Below are positions 1 to 12,832 of a DNA stretch of 64,000 bases, piece after piece (position 1 is the first letter of the stretch; every line of letters starts with the position of its first letter). Source of the stretch: Apteryx mantelli (Eukaryota > Chordata > Aves > Apterygiformes > Apterygidae); assembly GCF_036417845.1 (NCBI RefSeq), contig NC_089981.1, forward strand, positions 1,195,501 to 1,259,500, read 5' to 3'. The notes under the pieces are model-generated. The model was given only the letters and a program-made list of their open reading frames with translations, was not told the origin of the DNA and made no database searches. Both the position numbers and the translations under genes were made by a program.

Positions 1-2880
1 TGACCTCCATGCTACAGGAGCCCCAACTGTGTTTTGATGGGGGGCTCCACTGAGCAATGCTGTAGAATAGCTCCCTTGCCTCCCACACCTCTCTTTTATC
101 AGCAGACACCAATGCCTCTATAGAAAAAGCCCTTTTGCCTGCTTCTGTCACCTATCTCACATCATGTGCTGGGGCAACTCAGACTAGGGTAGCTATGAAA
201 TTAACTCTTTCACCCCAACTGTCTCTTTATAGCTAAAGCCTTTTGCATTTATGGGAAGAAATGGTTCTTCTAGGGAGCTCTGAGCTGCTCTGGCTGCCTC
301 TCCCAGGGCTTAGAGCACTTTCATATGCAATCAGTGGGGAAGCAACACAGGAGCCTCTGTCCCCATGCTCAAGGTCACTGCCCTTCCTAGGAATGCTACC
401 CTCTGGATCCCTGCTCCGAGCTGCCCCAGCATGAAGACTACAAGGAAACTCGAGCACTCTTCATGTGCCATTCTCATGTGACTTTTTGTACCTATGTATG
501 AAAGATCTAAACTAATATTGCTGTAAAGAAAGATACAGATTAATATAGCATATTATATAAAGATATATGTATATAAAAATTTCTGTATATTGTATGGCAC
601 TGTGTATAAAATGGATGTAGAAGCATGACTGGTGTATGTGACTGTTCCCAAGCCTGACCTGGAGAATGATAGTCATGTGATTTGCCTGAGGTTATGTCCT
701 AAAGGATTGTGTGTGTTTGAAAGTTGGAAGAAACTGCTTTGTACCCTTATTGCAGAGGGACAAGGAAGATGATGTTGGTGTTTTATCACTACAGCTGCTC
801 TGAAGGCTTCTGTGGAACAATTCAGGTGGTGTCACCTCTCTAGCCCTGTCTGTTCTGGATCTCAACCTTCCAAGGAGTGGGAGAAAAACTTTGGGGAACA
901 CCTCTGTCCCTTGAGACTAGCCTGACACTTCTAAGCCTTGCCTTTCTTGTGGCAGTCTCTAGCTCCAGCTTGGCCCTGTGAAGCCAAGCGTGGAAACTGC
1001 AAGAGACTCAGCTAGTAGTGATCTCCAACCTCTTTCTCTTTGGTGGAGAAGAGGGATAGGAAGAAACTTGGCACTTTTAGCTGTCAGATATTTGAATTCA
1101 ACATGCCGTGTGACAAGAATGGCATTAGTGTGAACGAAGGTGGGTGATTAAGAGGGGATCTTTAAGGTGTGAGAAAGTTACAGGGAGAGGAGAGAGGGAC
1201 TGAATGCAAGCAAGAATAGTATGGACGTCGACCACGTGGAGAAATAGAAAGGCGCTGGGATCCATCTGCAAAGAAGGTGGCGAATTCGAATGGGTGAGCA
1301 GAGTTTCACAGAAATCTGGCAATAAGTACTCTTCAGAGCAATGGACACGTCTTAGTGTAGGTTTGTAAAGCAGGATATGAATGTTTGGTGCCGTTTACGC
1401 TATGTATGAAAAATACTGTAGTAAACCATATTCTGGAAAGGGGGAAACAGTAGCCTGACTACAGGGACAGAGAGGCAAGGAGAGTAAGGGAAGCCAATGG
1501 AACGGGTTAGTGAAAGGTACAGGAGCTTTGCGATCAGCCGTTAGAAATACGGGCAGGGAAAAGAAGGCCTGGAAGAAAATAATCCCATTAATGGCTGCAT
1601 GGAATAGTTTTTATGGTTGTTCCTGAACAAACTTAGCACTGTCATGGAATTAAGAGCTACAAAGTGGCTGAACTGCTGAGTTCCTATAAAAATGTCTAGA
1701 AAAAGTGCTGGTATGTATAAATGCTTGTCTGATGCTTTGGGGTTTTTTGGCCCCCACCATATCAGTTAGTCTGATAAAAGGATATTACCTCTTCTATAAG
1801 CACTTTCTTGAGCTAAAAAAAACCCAACCAACAGCAACAAATCTCTGGACACTACCCTTATATAAACATAAAATAATCCATGTTTAGGAATGAGCGTCTT
1901 AATAGAATTACTAAGGTGAAAGTATATGAATGTGTACATAGCAGGCATTTTGGATGTTGCTTTAAACCCCCTTTTACTACTAAGGGCCTTAGCTAATGAA
2001 TGTAGCTAGGGATGTAGCTGCCATTTTCAGGAAGACTGTTTGACATGTTGGTGGCCGTAGGAGAAACTTCTAGTCTACTAAGGAACATGCTTTTTTTCAA
2101 CCTGTTATCCCTAAAGTATCCAGAACTACAGCACAAAACAGTTTTTAAAACAATTTGCAAGCCAGGCCGATGCATTCCCAAAACAAACAAAGAAAGTATG
2201 TGAAAACTAACAGTAACATGAGTCGTTAAAGTTGTTTTAATTGCTTGTAAATGAAAACCACGGTGGCAGCATTGCACAAGCTGGTTCATCAGGGTTCTTC
2301 TTTTTTCTCTCTTTTTTTTTTTTTTTTTTTTGAAGAATGCTAGGCGGTCCTTCAGTTAGAAAAGAAGAAAAAGAAAAGGTTAAGAAACAATAACTTAGAG
2401 GTGACTGTACAGAGAGTATATTTTAAAAAATCATGCCAAGAAAGGTCAACAGTTATTTAATTAGAGTCTTTACTTATTAGAAGAGGTACTGATCTGGTCA
2501 GCTGTATTACACAAAATTTTACTTGACCAAGTGATATTTCTTGAGAACAGTGTTAAGCTCAAGGGAAATAAAAACAATTTACAGATGGAAAGGGCTTTTA
2601 GCTGGGTGATGTCTCTAGCTCTCAGTGGTATGATACGGATTTATTTCTTTCTTTCAATTAATGGTACAGTAGAAAAAAATAGGCATGCTGTTTGGAATTG
2701 GTGGGTAACCCTGGTTTGTCTTACAGGGCCAGATTAATACAAAGAGGCGAAGAGTCAGGTCAGTCTGCCTCGGTGTAAAGGGAAAATCTTGGAAAACTGC
2801 GGAAATGGAAAAGCCTGGATGTGATTGGTTTTTTTTCCTGCTGGAAGTCAGTATGGGAGCTTGAGCAAGCCTTAATTTCT
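1..2880. other. Intergenic DNA; possible end of an upstream gene's 3' UTR
   Basis: No exon or protein similarity is recognisable here. A very AT-rich tract at about 475-625, with many TATA/ATAT words, sits between more mixed sequence and looks like a distal 3' UTR, but no canonical AATAAA follows it closely. In mammals the gene upstream of MYRF in the same orientation is DAGLA, so a DAGLA 3' UTR is a synteny-based guess, not something seen in the bases. A T20 run lies at 2312-2331. Confidence 0.3.
2312..2331. repeat. Poly-T tract (T20)
   Basis: An uninterrupted run of 20 T follows a T/C-rich lead-in. It could be a simple microsatellite or the minus-strand A-tail of a decayed retroposon; no element body is recognisable on its right side. 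Confidence 0.85.
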
Positions 2881-2884
2881 TTGC

Positions 2885-3215
2885 TGGTGGGTGCGCGTCA
2901 CTTCCCCGCGTGCAGCTGCGGAGCCCCGTGCCGGTTTCTCCGGCCCACGGTGCCGGGCGCCTGGTCAGCGCGGTGCCGGTCGGCTGTGCTGCAGCAGAGG
3001 GAGCTGTGCCCGTGCTCGCAGCCGCCACCGGCTCTGCGCGCTTCCACTTTGCAGGCATTCCCTACGCCTGGCTCAGCTGAGCACCCTCCGACACCGAAGC
3101 ATTGCTCTCTGCCCGCTCCCAGCGCTTGCTCTGCAGCTGCGAAGCGCAGGCCTGGGGAGTAACAGTAACGCGTAGAATAACTGATCGGCGACGTGTGAGG
3201 GGCTAGGCCCCCCGG
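2885..3215. promoter_or_regulatory. Small CpG-rich patch upstream of MYRF
   Basis: This stretch is far richer in CpG and G+C than the surrounding intergenic DNA, particularly 2890-3050, where CG dinucleotides recur every ten bases or so. It lies about 10 kb upstream of the MYRF start. It could be an unmethylated island marking an alternative first exon, a promoter of a non-coding transcript, or an enhancer. No start codon with a convincing coding frame or recognisable exon is attached to it, and the reading frames through it look like products of base composition. Confidence 0.4.
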
Positions 3216-6200
3216 GGTCTTGCTGCTGGAAGGCCTCACGTACGCCGTGAACTGGCACAAGCTCTGTGGAGAAGAGCCTGAGAAATCAACGCGGTAGCAG
3301 CACGGAAGAATTTCTTGCGTCTCTGGCTCTTTGGGCAGTCCCTTTCACTGGAAGCGCTGCTGACCACAAAGGTAGCTGAGCCTCTTCTGGTTATCGGGAG
3401 TCACAGGAGTTCAACACAGAGTAAACGGCGCTTTTCAACCTGCTTGAAAGTTTTTGGGGTTTTGGTGGTGGTGGTGGGGGGTTGTGCAAGCACTCCCACT
3501 CTGCTCTAGTTGTTCTGAATCGCAGAATTACTGGTTTGAATCTCCATGCTCCTGGCTGCAGCCTATCTCCCAGAATGGAAGTGTGTTCCCTTGCAGGCAA
3601 TCTTCCTTTATTCTTTCGTAAATCAATGGTGGCGTTCTCTCCATCTTGGGAACAAACCTCTTGCAGTTAATGAATAACCAGCAAGAGATTTATCAATGCA
3701 GTTCTTTTGCCAAGAAGAGATAACAGAATGAGTTCACAGGAGACTGCTTCCGCCTCCAGCAGTGTGGGAGCTACCTTGGGTGTGTACAGAGCTTTGGAGA
3801 AGGATGAGATTGCATCCTCTGCTGTCTTTTCCCTGTCCGCTGGCTGATACTGAAAAGAAGCTTGCAGTCTCAGTGCAAGGAGGTTCGCAGTCAAAGCAGG
3901 CCATCCCCAAGAAAGGCTTTGTAAGAACAGGCCTGCCCGGGCTGAACAAGCTTTGCCTGTCTGATCGGTCTGTATTGGCCCTTGCGGTGTCACGTGTTGA
4001 GTCAGACCCAGAAGACCAGAAGGCTTGTGCATGGGGTGCGTTCCTGCGTGCATGTGTGCTCTTGCATTGGTGCTGATGATCAGAGAGTACTGATCTGTGG
4101 CTGCACTGAGGGACATCTTCCGCAGCTTTGACAACCCGTCACGTCTACAAAGGCTTCTTTACCCATCACTTAGATATTTTTGCTCTGTGCTGTACTGCAG
4201 AAGCTGTTTGCCAGCGCAGCCAGGCTGGTCTCCTCCTGCATCTGCCTGTTGATTTGAGACGACTTGCTCCAGAAGTAAGGGGGGGAGAGGGGATGACCCC
4301 TATTTGTCTTCTCACTGTGTTCTGAAGACAGAGCTCCTGGAATGGAGGATCTTCACTGAGCATTTCGAATCCTTCAGGCTGAGAAAAAGGCTCCCAGCAA
4401 GGCCTCCTGGACTCCTAGTTTGCCTAGAAACTGGCAGGAGTCGCTTGAAGCGCTAGTGGGAGGCAGCCCGAGCAAGCAGCGTTTTGTTTAGGTGGCTGCA
4501 CGACCTCCATCATGAAATGCCTGCATTCTGCACAGCTGGCGGGGGCCCCCCAGAACAACCACACTTGCTGAGGAGGGGAAGAATTGCAGCAGTGTTTGAG
4601 GCAAGGAGATGCTATAACACGAAGATGAAAGCTATCAGGCAGCCTGGAGAGAGAGACCCACAGAGAGAACGAGAAGGATGCACATGGGGACCAGGGGAAG
4701 AATGAAATGCACCTCAATTTTTATAAGATTGCCTGCTGATTGCTGTGCTGGCTGCCTCGGAGAGAGCCGTAGAGAAGTGTGCATGCTCTTTAAAGCCAAA
4801 GGAGGATGAAGGATAAGGAGAAAGGGACCAAAAGGAGGGAATATTTGTATGAATGCAAGGCAAAGAAAGAAATCAATTGGTTGGACCCGTGGTACAAGCC
4901 CTGATTCTTCAGTTGGCCTGTATTTACACTTACTAAACCCAATTACATCAGCATTGGTCATCACAGAAGGGAGGAGTCCTTGTGAATGAGAAATGTTAGT
5001 GTAGAAAGTTGACTGGATCCTCTCACCAGCCTTAGTTCCCTTGGTGTACGAACGGGGAGGGCTCTTCTAAGCTGGGATGCACTGGCAGTATGGTGAGACA
5101 GGTCTTGCAGCAGGATAAAACCAAAATATCTCTGTCCCCAGCAGCAGGTGCCCTACTGAGGCTGGGCATGGAGGTAATTTGTTTCCTCGTTCAGACTCTC
5201 TTGGCTAGGCAGGCTGTTCCCAGAATGCAGGAAGAGAGTAATCTAGGATGTACCTTACACACCAGTGATAACAATATCAGTGAGCTGGAGGTAACAAGGC
5301 CAATGACCTAGGAGCGAATGACAGTCTCCTTTGTACTGCTCTGATGTTACCTCTTTCCAGTCCCCTCACGTTTCCCTCTGCCTTTCTGTGTCCTCAGATA
5401 AAGCCCAATTACAAGAACAGGAGGAGGACTGAGCTGAACAAAGAGAAGTTTTGTAGAACAACGCAGTAACAAGAAACAGAACGCAGTGTTATGGGCATCT
5501 CCCTACCCTTGTATCCCCAGCTCAGCAGAGATGTCCCAAAGGTCCCTTCACACTTCCCTCCAGTTGTCTCCGTTCTGAGCCATGCAGAACACAGAGCTCC
5601 TCCTGCCTGAGACTGTCAGGGGAGATAAGAATGGGATGGGATAACTCTGGCATCTGAAACCCTTTCCATAACGTCTTGCCAGCTAGCTCACTCCGTGGGC
5701 CACGCATCCTCTCTGCTCACAGCTGGATTGTATGTCAGCTGCAGTGTCTCATTCCAGCTACCATGGTATAAGTCAAAAAACCTGAGACTCCTCATCTCAC
5801 CTACCTTCTACTATTGAGAACAAAAAATAATCCACTTTTCAGTCATACTGATCAAAGAGATTCTCCTTCAGTCTTTGGCTACAAGCCTCAAACTGCTGCA
5901 TCCAGGCTTGGTGGAATTTCCAAATAGTTTCTCTTCACCATCCTAGCATCCTACCTGTCTGCACACCACTACTCTACACACATTACTTGAATGCATTTCA
6001 GCCGCAGGTGTTGGCTAAATGCGTTAGAGCTCCTTATACCCCCCCCCCCACAGGTTAAATTTAGTAGCAAGCTAGACGGCCCTACATTAAGGGGTGGCAC
6101 AAAGATACATTCACCATAAAATTCAACATAACATACTCTATTATGTGTTCTTTTCAGAACTAGGAAATGCAACTGAGGTAAGAGGGTCCTCCCTCTGCGA

Positions 6201-9200
6201 CGTGGGAATGGCCTAGGCCACGCTAAATACGTGGTACCGTCCTTGTGGCATAACCTCTTCAGTCTGTGATGATTTGTGATGGTCTGTGAATGCTGCACTC
6301 TGCTTGGTGGAAGTCAGCTGGAGCTGCAGGTGCTGCTGTGGATGTGTGAATGCTAGAGGTGGTTTGGAAGAGGTCTGAATCCAAGTTAAAGGCTGACTCT
6401 GGAAAGCAGGGCCCTGAGGTCTGCCAGCTCTCTCTGTACGACAGGCAATGCTCACCTATCCCCGTGCATGTCGTTGACTGCATTCCCATGGAGTTACTCA
6501 CTGAAACTTGAGTCTTCACTTGTAGGTTTTTGATCCCTGTGTGTTCATGCTGAATTCGCTGGCAGGCTCAGGGGAGCATTGTCACGCTAGGTAAGAGCAT
6601 CTGCTCTTCCAAGGAAGTCAGGTGGGGCCAAGGAGAGAATCTTCTCCTTTGCACCCCTGTGCAGCAGAATAATCATGGGCAATATGTAAGTTCTGCACAT
6701 AAGCAGAATATATACGCTCTGAGAACGAGCTGACTCCAAACCCTGGAACAGGTATAGACCGAGTAGAGCACAGAGGCTGCGTGGATCATCCTTAAAAAAA
6801 GTCTTTACACAACAAATTCTTTTTCACCCAAACACCCAGTAACCCTGCTACTAGTACGTATCGCACATGGTTACTGCCTTGGCAGCTCCTTCAGGAGACA
6901 AGTTGTCTTCCCTGTCACCCACACAATCTCGCACGCTCCCCCAGGTCAGGAAACTAACCTGGTCTCCGTAAGGATGACTACAAGGTTACACTCACAGCAA
7001 CCCTCTTAGCCAGCCCAGAGACCCTTACTGCAGTTTACCAGCATACCAGAACGACTGTCACCCCCTAGGTCACTCCTGTGGCTCCAAAGACACTCGCTAC
7101 CTCATAGAAGGGGAGGATTGGAGCCAAGCAAGGGAACTGCTGAAATGTGCTCCTGAATTGCAGACCTTTTAACCCTCCTAGCGTCTATGATGAGCAAACT
7201 GCTGTGCTGTAGACAGTAATTACAAACATTTGCGACAATAGTACCTCTTCTTCCCTTCTTTGCAGACTTCAAGAGTGACAGTAGATTGGCCGGATTACTG
7301 TTTCTCCTCTTTTTAAATCCAGTGACTACAGCAACCTGTGAAAAAGCCTGAAGGCTTTGTGCGCTGTGGGTTTTTTTCATTTTTAGCCATGTAAAATTTG
7401 ACTAAATTCAGAATGGTTATCTGATTTACAAGGTTCTTATTTGTTTCTGCTTGCTTGTGCCTGTAAGCATGTCTTAGAAAAAAGGGTTACATGCTGATGG
7501 ACTGTATCCCAGTTGAGAAGTACTGCTGTGGCTTGTCTGAAAGTCTTTACAGTTCTTTTACTAACTGCTTTGGATGTATGGAGACTCTATCAGAGGATAA
7601 AATCAGTCAGAGGGTTGACTAAGATAATGGGTATTTTTAAGATGTAGCAGCTACCATTATCCTGGCTGACGTATTCAAAAACTCTGGATTGCTAAGGAGG
7701 TTGGTTGCCTATATGCGATTCACGTGGTCCACATGAAAGTTTCAGTACATCCTATTTAATACAAGATAAGACCTGTACTGTATTATCTAATTCAGGCATC
7801 TCCTTAGGAGATGCCTTTTCTAGTGGGGTCTGGGAATGTGCAAGTCCATGCTTGCATTTCTTCCTTGCAGGAGTGAGCCGCTCCAGCTACCGTGAATGTT
7901 TCCCTTCCTGCATTTGCACTTCTTTGTACTGGTCAACAATTTCTTCGATCAAGCAGAGGATCTTCAGTTCCAGATGAAGCAGCAGTCTTCTGGTAGCTCA
8001 GACGGCTGAGGGCGTTGAATAGCAGGAGAGAGGTCTGAAAATTAGCCTGGAGTCAGCGTGGAGGGGGCAATAACGAGCACAGGCAGTCTGCGAGGACCTG
8101 CGTCCCCTTAGCAGGCTGGTTGCTGTGTTTTCAGTGAGTTCACCCCTGCGTAGTTGTCCCACAAAGGCAGCAGTTCTGTGAGCGGTGGAGCAAACGCGGC
8201 CTGGTTTCTGATGGATTCGTGAAGGTGGGGATCCTCACTGGTGTAACGCTCGGGCAGTTTGTCCTGCAAGGGGGAGCGCTTGGTGCCTGATAGAGGTGAA
8301 GCTTACGTGGTGACTTTTGCCTTCATAAGACAGTGATCATCTTGTTTTCCCATCTAAACTATTTTCATGAAACTTTTAGGAACTGAATCTCTGAAAAGTG
8401 TCTTTCAGATCCCTGCCCCTCTGTTAAATGCAGATGAGGCTGACTAGTGCAGCCTGAAGTTTGATAGCGAGGCACAGCTGCACACACAGAGTGTGATTTT
8501 GTAAGCCTCATTTCCAAAGAAAACCAGACAAAAAACAAGGAATGAGGAATTAAGACTGCTGATGTAAAACTACCTTTGATACGGACATTTACAGCCTAGC
8601 TTCACCCTGATTTTTACGATAGTGAAATTCAGCGACATCATTTCTAGTAACCTGAGTGGGCTTTGGATCAAAATCTAAATTGATATATGCTTAAGATGCT
8701 AAAGAAATAGATATTTGCACACTAGGAGTATATAACATGCATAAACTATTAGTATGAGTATCAGTATTCCAGCATCTCCAAAAACTAATTAGCAGCCTGT
8801 TTGTCATCTCATGGCAGAGTCACATCAGGAGCAATCTTTTGACCCAAGTGCTCTGCTCAGCTGAATCTCATGTTAGCCAGATTAACGAGATGTTTTGTTC
8901 GAAATGTGATGAATTGTGCTTGTGCATGCCCAAAAACCATGGGTAGCAGGTCACTGGCAGGGTAACATCAGCTCTCTTTCCCACGGCTTGTTCTCTGCAA
9001 CTCTTATGATCCAGACTCCCTTGTAGGTAAAAGTAGATCCCAGGAATCTCTCTGTGGTGCACGTGTTCATATGGCTTGGCTTGGTAGGTTTTGTTCCTCT
9101 GGCCCAGCTTGAAATAGGGTTGGCTGTTCTGGGAGCTCTGTGTCCCTGTCCTGCACCCCTTAGGATCCAGTGTCCGGCTGCCTGGCCAGTTACCAGGGAG

Positions 9201-9316
9201 TTCCTTTGGCCCACTGTGTAGGGACTGGGGTGTATGTCCACAGCCGGTGCCGAGGAGAGAAGATAAAAAGGCGACAAAAAGTCTCACAGCTGTGTCTGAA
9301 AAGCCTGACTGTGCCC
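3216..9316. other. Intergenic DNA without recognised genes
   Basis: No coding exon, RNA gene or well-preserved transposon is recognised. The sequence is ordinary mixed-composition vertebrate intergenic DNA with a C-run at about 6041-6050 and a tRNA-box-A-like word near 7990. The reading frames present are short, lack known domains and have no neighbouring splice signals that would make them exons. Confidence 0.6.
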
Positions 9317-9343
9317 GGGGGGGGAAGGGGTTGGGGTTTGGGG
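9317..9343 (+). other. G-quadruplex motif
   Basis: Four or more runs of at least four G are separated by loops of two to three bases (AA, TT, TTT). This fits the canonical G4 pattern with short loops, which favours a stable quadruplex. It lies about 3.6 kb upstream of the MYRF start and is followed within 250 bp by a long purine-rich tract (about 9550-9650). Confidence 0.75.
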
Positions 9344-9549
9344 AGGCGGTGGAACTGTTGAATTATTTTTTTGTTTTAAACTGGACTTTGAAATTTAGCG
9401 CTGGAGGGAGCAGCATCCACACCTTCCGTGAGTAATATCCCTCCACCCCCTCCTTGGCTCACACTCCCAGCCAACCACATGGTATAGAGAGAGCGGTGTT
9501 TACAGAGAGCGTGACCCAGAGGAAGCGAGGAAGGGAGTGCGAGCGTGTC

Positions 9550-9650
9550 TGAGGGGGAGACCAGGGAAATGGGGAGGACATGGACAGAAAAAGAGAGGGA
9601 GGGAGAACGGCAGAGGGGAGACAGCAGAAAGAAAAGGGGAGAGCAAATAG
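9550..9650 (+). repeat. Purine-rich low-complexity tract
   Basis: The + strand is almost all A and G in GA/GGA/GGGA words with a few interruptions. It is simple-sequence DNA that generates spurious pyrimidine-strand reading frames rich in Ser, Pro and Leu. Confidence 0.6.
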
Positions 9651-10084
9651 CACACTGCGATGGGGACCGAACTCCTATTCCCCGGCATTGTTTTCTGTGC
9701 AACGATAGTAGCTCAAAGTGACACCATTTCGTTTCCCTGCGTTTAAATCTTCCCAATATCTCTTGGGGGATCATACAACTCTAACTCTGTAATGCCAGAG
9801 TCAGAACTGGTTGCCATAAGGGACCAAATGCTCTTTTTCCTGCCCAGAAGGGATGAGGGTGGGTGCATACCTCATGCCCATCAGGAGTGCATGCCCAGTC
9901 TATCTTTTTTCCTTAACTGGGCCCAGGAATGGAAACAGCAGCGCTCTCTGGGACAGAGATCTGAGCTGTACTGTAAGGCAAACACGCGCGAAGAAAAATA
10001 AGGTGAAAGGGACAAAGATCATCAATACCTTGCTTGATTCAGACGCTGGGGAAAGAACAAAGATGGTAAACCCACCCTAGGGAG

Positions 10085-10260
10085 GCAGTTTGGTCCAAGT
10101 CGCTAGGCACTGGCTTGGGATGAGGAGACACGGCTTGTGTTTCACAGGCTGCTGGCTTGGATTTGGACAAGTGCAGGCAGCCTAACCTGTGCCTTCCAAG
10201 AGCGAAGTGAGAATATTTCTTTATCTTTAGAATAAAATCCGTTAGCGATTATGAAGTGCC
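10085..10260 (+). mobile_element. Decayed MIR-like SINE, plus orientation
   Basis: From memory of the MIR consensus, the order of words is preserved: a tRNA-derived head (a 'gtggtctagtggttagagcactgg'-like start), an 'aggagac..gg' segment, a 'gacttgg..aagtc..ttaacctgtgcctt' core and an AT-rich tail with 'aataaaatcc..tgaagtgcctg'. Divergence is heavy, as expected for an element older than the bird-mammal split. No flanking duplication can be recognised. Confidence 0.5.
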
Positions 10261-11756
10261 TGATACCATGGTAATGGTATCATACACATACACAGATAGA
10301 ACCCAGTTTTGAACCATTCTGAGCCCACTGCTTGCTGCTGGGATGCCATGGTGATGAACTGGGTGCGTGTACCTGGCCAGCCTAATGCTGTTGCCCAAAG
10401 ACACCAAGTTATTTCAGAAATTACTTCTGGGCCATTGGCCTGGTTGTTCTTACGATAACTTTGTGGCATAGACAATAGAAATGAGCTTTTGTTTATCCTG
10501 CTCCCCCATGGTACGTGTTTAGAGTATTTACGAAAAGGACAATTTGTTGGGGGCTGTAGCCGCTCTCTGCTAGCGTTTAAGTAATTAGTGAGTTACCCTC
10601 AAAGGGCTTTTCACGTCCTGTTGGCAGGGTGCGTGTGTGGCGCTCCGAGGTGGGGGGCGGAGGGCTTGCTGGGTTGTGCCGCGTTATGGGGAGCGCGTGC
10701 TCTGGGGCCGTTCACGTGGCCGTTGAGGGGAAGGAGAGAGGCCATCGAGCTTTATTTTAAATCAAAACGCCGCACAGGAATTTGCACCTTAGGGGGTGGG
10801 GAATCCTAGCCAAAGAGTTACGCGGATATTCCAGAGAGTTACAAATCCAAAGCAGATCAGTCTCAGAGTCATTTTCTTCTAAAATATTTTGATCATCTTT
10901 GGCCCAGCTTTAGGGTCCAATGCCATAACGGGCAGGAGTTTGTTCTTCTATCAGCACGGCCTGTTTGCAGGTTCTTTTGAGTGCTCTGACAGTCCCCGGT
11001 GAAGTGACCCAGAATAGCCCTGGCCTTACCATGGCATTTTGTTGTGCCTGAGTAGCTGAAGCTCCGGCTCCAGCTCTTTCCTGCCATTCCTGTAAACTGT
11101 TAGCTTCCCCCAGCTCCTCGTACGCGCTTGGCCAGTGAGTCTAGCCAAGGTAGTAGTTTGTCAGAGGCTGCCTTCACTTCTCTCTCCCAGGCCTTCCGGA
11201 ACTGTTCTCCTACCTCGGATGGGAAGAGGAGTGGGACGAGTGGCGTGGGCCTTCCGGATGGGAGTGGAGAGGTGCGCTGGGGATGCACTGTAGACCTTAG
11301 GGCACAAGGATAAGACAGGTGAAAAAGGGAATGAAAACTGACCGAAGTTGAGCTACGCGAGACGTATTTCCAAAGGGGCCTCTTTTGAAAACCCTCATTT
11401 ACAGCAAGGAGTATCTTCCTGTATGTGTAACTACTCTTTAAGGATATAGGAGGTCAGATCTGATCTTAAACTTATAAACAGCTCCCCCAGATGTCTGGGC
11501 ATACTCAGGGGGAGGAGAGAAATACAGTCATCGGAATTAGCCCTGGTTACGTTTGGATCCTGGTCTGGTCATTCATTAGGTACAGGAGGATTTAATTCTG
11601 GTGTAAGGGCATAATATCTACCAGGGACAAAGGAACTGACCAGATTTAGATCTGGGTTAGTGCTCAGGCTCCGTAGCTAAAATAAATCTCAGCAGAGAAA
11701 TGTTTTGCTTCCTCCCCATGCAGCTTGTGTCTGAAGCTGGGGGGTTGGGGGAGATG

Positions 11757-11788
11757 AGTGTGTGTGTGTATGTGATGTGCGTGTGTGC
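11757..11788. repeat. Imperfect (TG)n microsatellite
   Basis: TG dinucleotides dominate with a few TATG/GATG/CG interruptions. It is a likely length-variable locus about 1.2 kb upstream of the MYRF start codon. Confidence 0.7.
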
Positions 11789-12176
11789 AGGAACAAGGGG
11801 CGTGGGGTAACAGAGAATAACAATTGTCTTAATGGAAAGAGTGAGGGAGAGAAGAAAAAAAAAGGCTGTTGAGCTCTTTCTTTCCAGCCCTGAAATAATA
11901 GACCTATTACTATCCCCAAACCTCAGCCCCCTCCCCTCCCCGTTCCCCTCCCCACAGAAGAATTGGTCACTGCACAGCTGTGTGAGAGAGAAAAATATAT
12001 TTATATATATAAGAGAATCTGCCCTTCTGAATTGGTTTGTGGGGATGGACAAAACCTCATTGTGTGCTTTATCTGCCCAGAAGAGAATGGTCCCACAGTC
12101 TTTGGCTGGCAGGGGCTCTGCGTTTGGTTAACTGTGGTCAGATAACTGTAACTTCATTTAGATACTGTACTGTTAC

Positions 12177-12191
12177 TTTTTTTTTTTTTTT
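12177..12191. repeat. Poly-T tract (T15)
   Basis: A run of 15 T lies just outside the upstream border of the MYRF CpG island. Simple homopolymer. Confidence 0.85.
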
Positions 12192-12663
12192 GGAGGCATT
12201 ATTATTGATGGTGGGCACATCTGGGGAAGGCAACACAACTGTTCCTTCCCCAAACCGCCCCCCTCCCTCCCTCCGCCGGAGGGTTTTTTTTCCCCCCCTC
12301 CCTTATCTGAAAAGAGAAAGGCAGGTTTTAAGAGTGGGGTTTGCGCTGAGGCCTCGCTTTCTACCTTTTCAGATGCCTGTTGGCAAAAACGAGGGGGGTT
12401 TGGGGAGGGGGGGGGCTGCTGAGGTCCTTCGCTGTGCGGCGGGCGGGTCGGCACTGCCCGCGCGGCCTTGTGCCGTCCCGGCGCCGTGGGGCTCGGCGCT
12501 GCGCAAGGGGGGGGGGGGGGCGCGGACCCCGGGGCTGCCCCCCACCCCCTCTCCTCCGGGGCTCCCGGGCTCTCCCTGGCGGCAGCGGCGGCGGGGCCGG
12601 GGGGGAGGAGCGGGGCCGGGGCGGCGGGGGCGGGACGGGGAGGAGCGGCGGCAGCGGCGGCAG

Positions 12664-12694
<31 letters not shown>
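12664..12694 (+). repeat. (CAGG)n microsatellite in the promoter / 5' UTR
   Basis: Nearly eight perfect CAGG units lie about 240 bases upstream of the MYRF start codon. If transcription starts upstream of this point the array is part of the 5' UTR. Perfect tetranucleotide arrays of this length are often length-variable. Confidence 0.9.
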
Positions 12695-12748
12695 CCCGCC
12701 CGCAGCGCAACTTTGGGGGCAGCGCTGGGCGGTGCGCGGCGGAGGCCG

Positions 12749-12832
12749 ATGGGCAGCGGGCGGCCTCGCTCGCCGCCGGCACCGGCACCGGCACCGGGAC
12801 CCCGCCGCGGCGGTGGTGGCGCGGGGCGCTGA
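12749..12832 (+). CDS. Upstream ORF 1 in presumed MYRF 5' UTR (27 codons)
   Basis: ATG at 12749 opens a frame of 27 codons, rich in Gly, Arg, Pro and Ala, that closes at TGA 12830-12832, about 100 bases before the MYRF start. The product is probably only a reflection of GC-rich DNA. Whether it is in the mRNA depends on the transcription start site, which the sequence does not fix. If included, it could reduce scanning to the main start. Confidence 0.3.
   Translation: MGSGRPRSPPAPAPAPGPRRGGGGAGR

Noticed and set aside
2654..3260. Open frames of 94-134 codons around the CpG-rich patch near 3 kb
   Set aside because: No family resemblance, no start context or splice logic, and overlapping frames on both strands indicate base composition.
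7990..8060. tRNA-like 'ggtagctcagacggctgag' box-A word followed by a weak box-B-like word
   Set aside because: No cloverleaf can be paired and no clear box B follows. It may be the head of a lost tRNA-derived SINE, but not a tRNA gene.
11996..12012. TATA-like run ATATATTTATATATATA upstream of MYRF
   Set aside because: It lies more than 900 bases from the start codon and outside the CpG island; it is more likely simple AT repeat than a core promoter.
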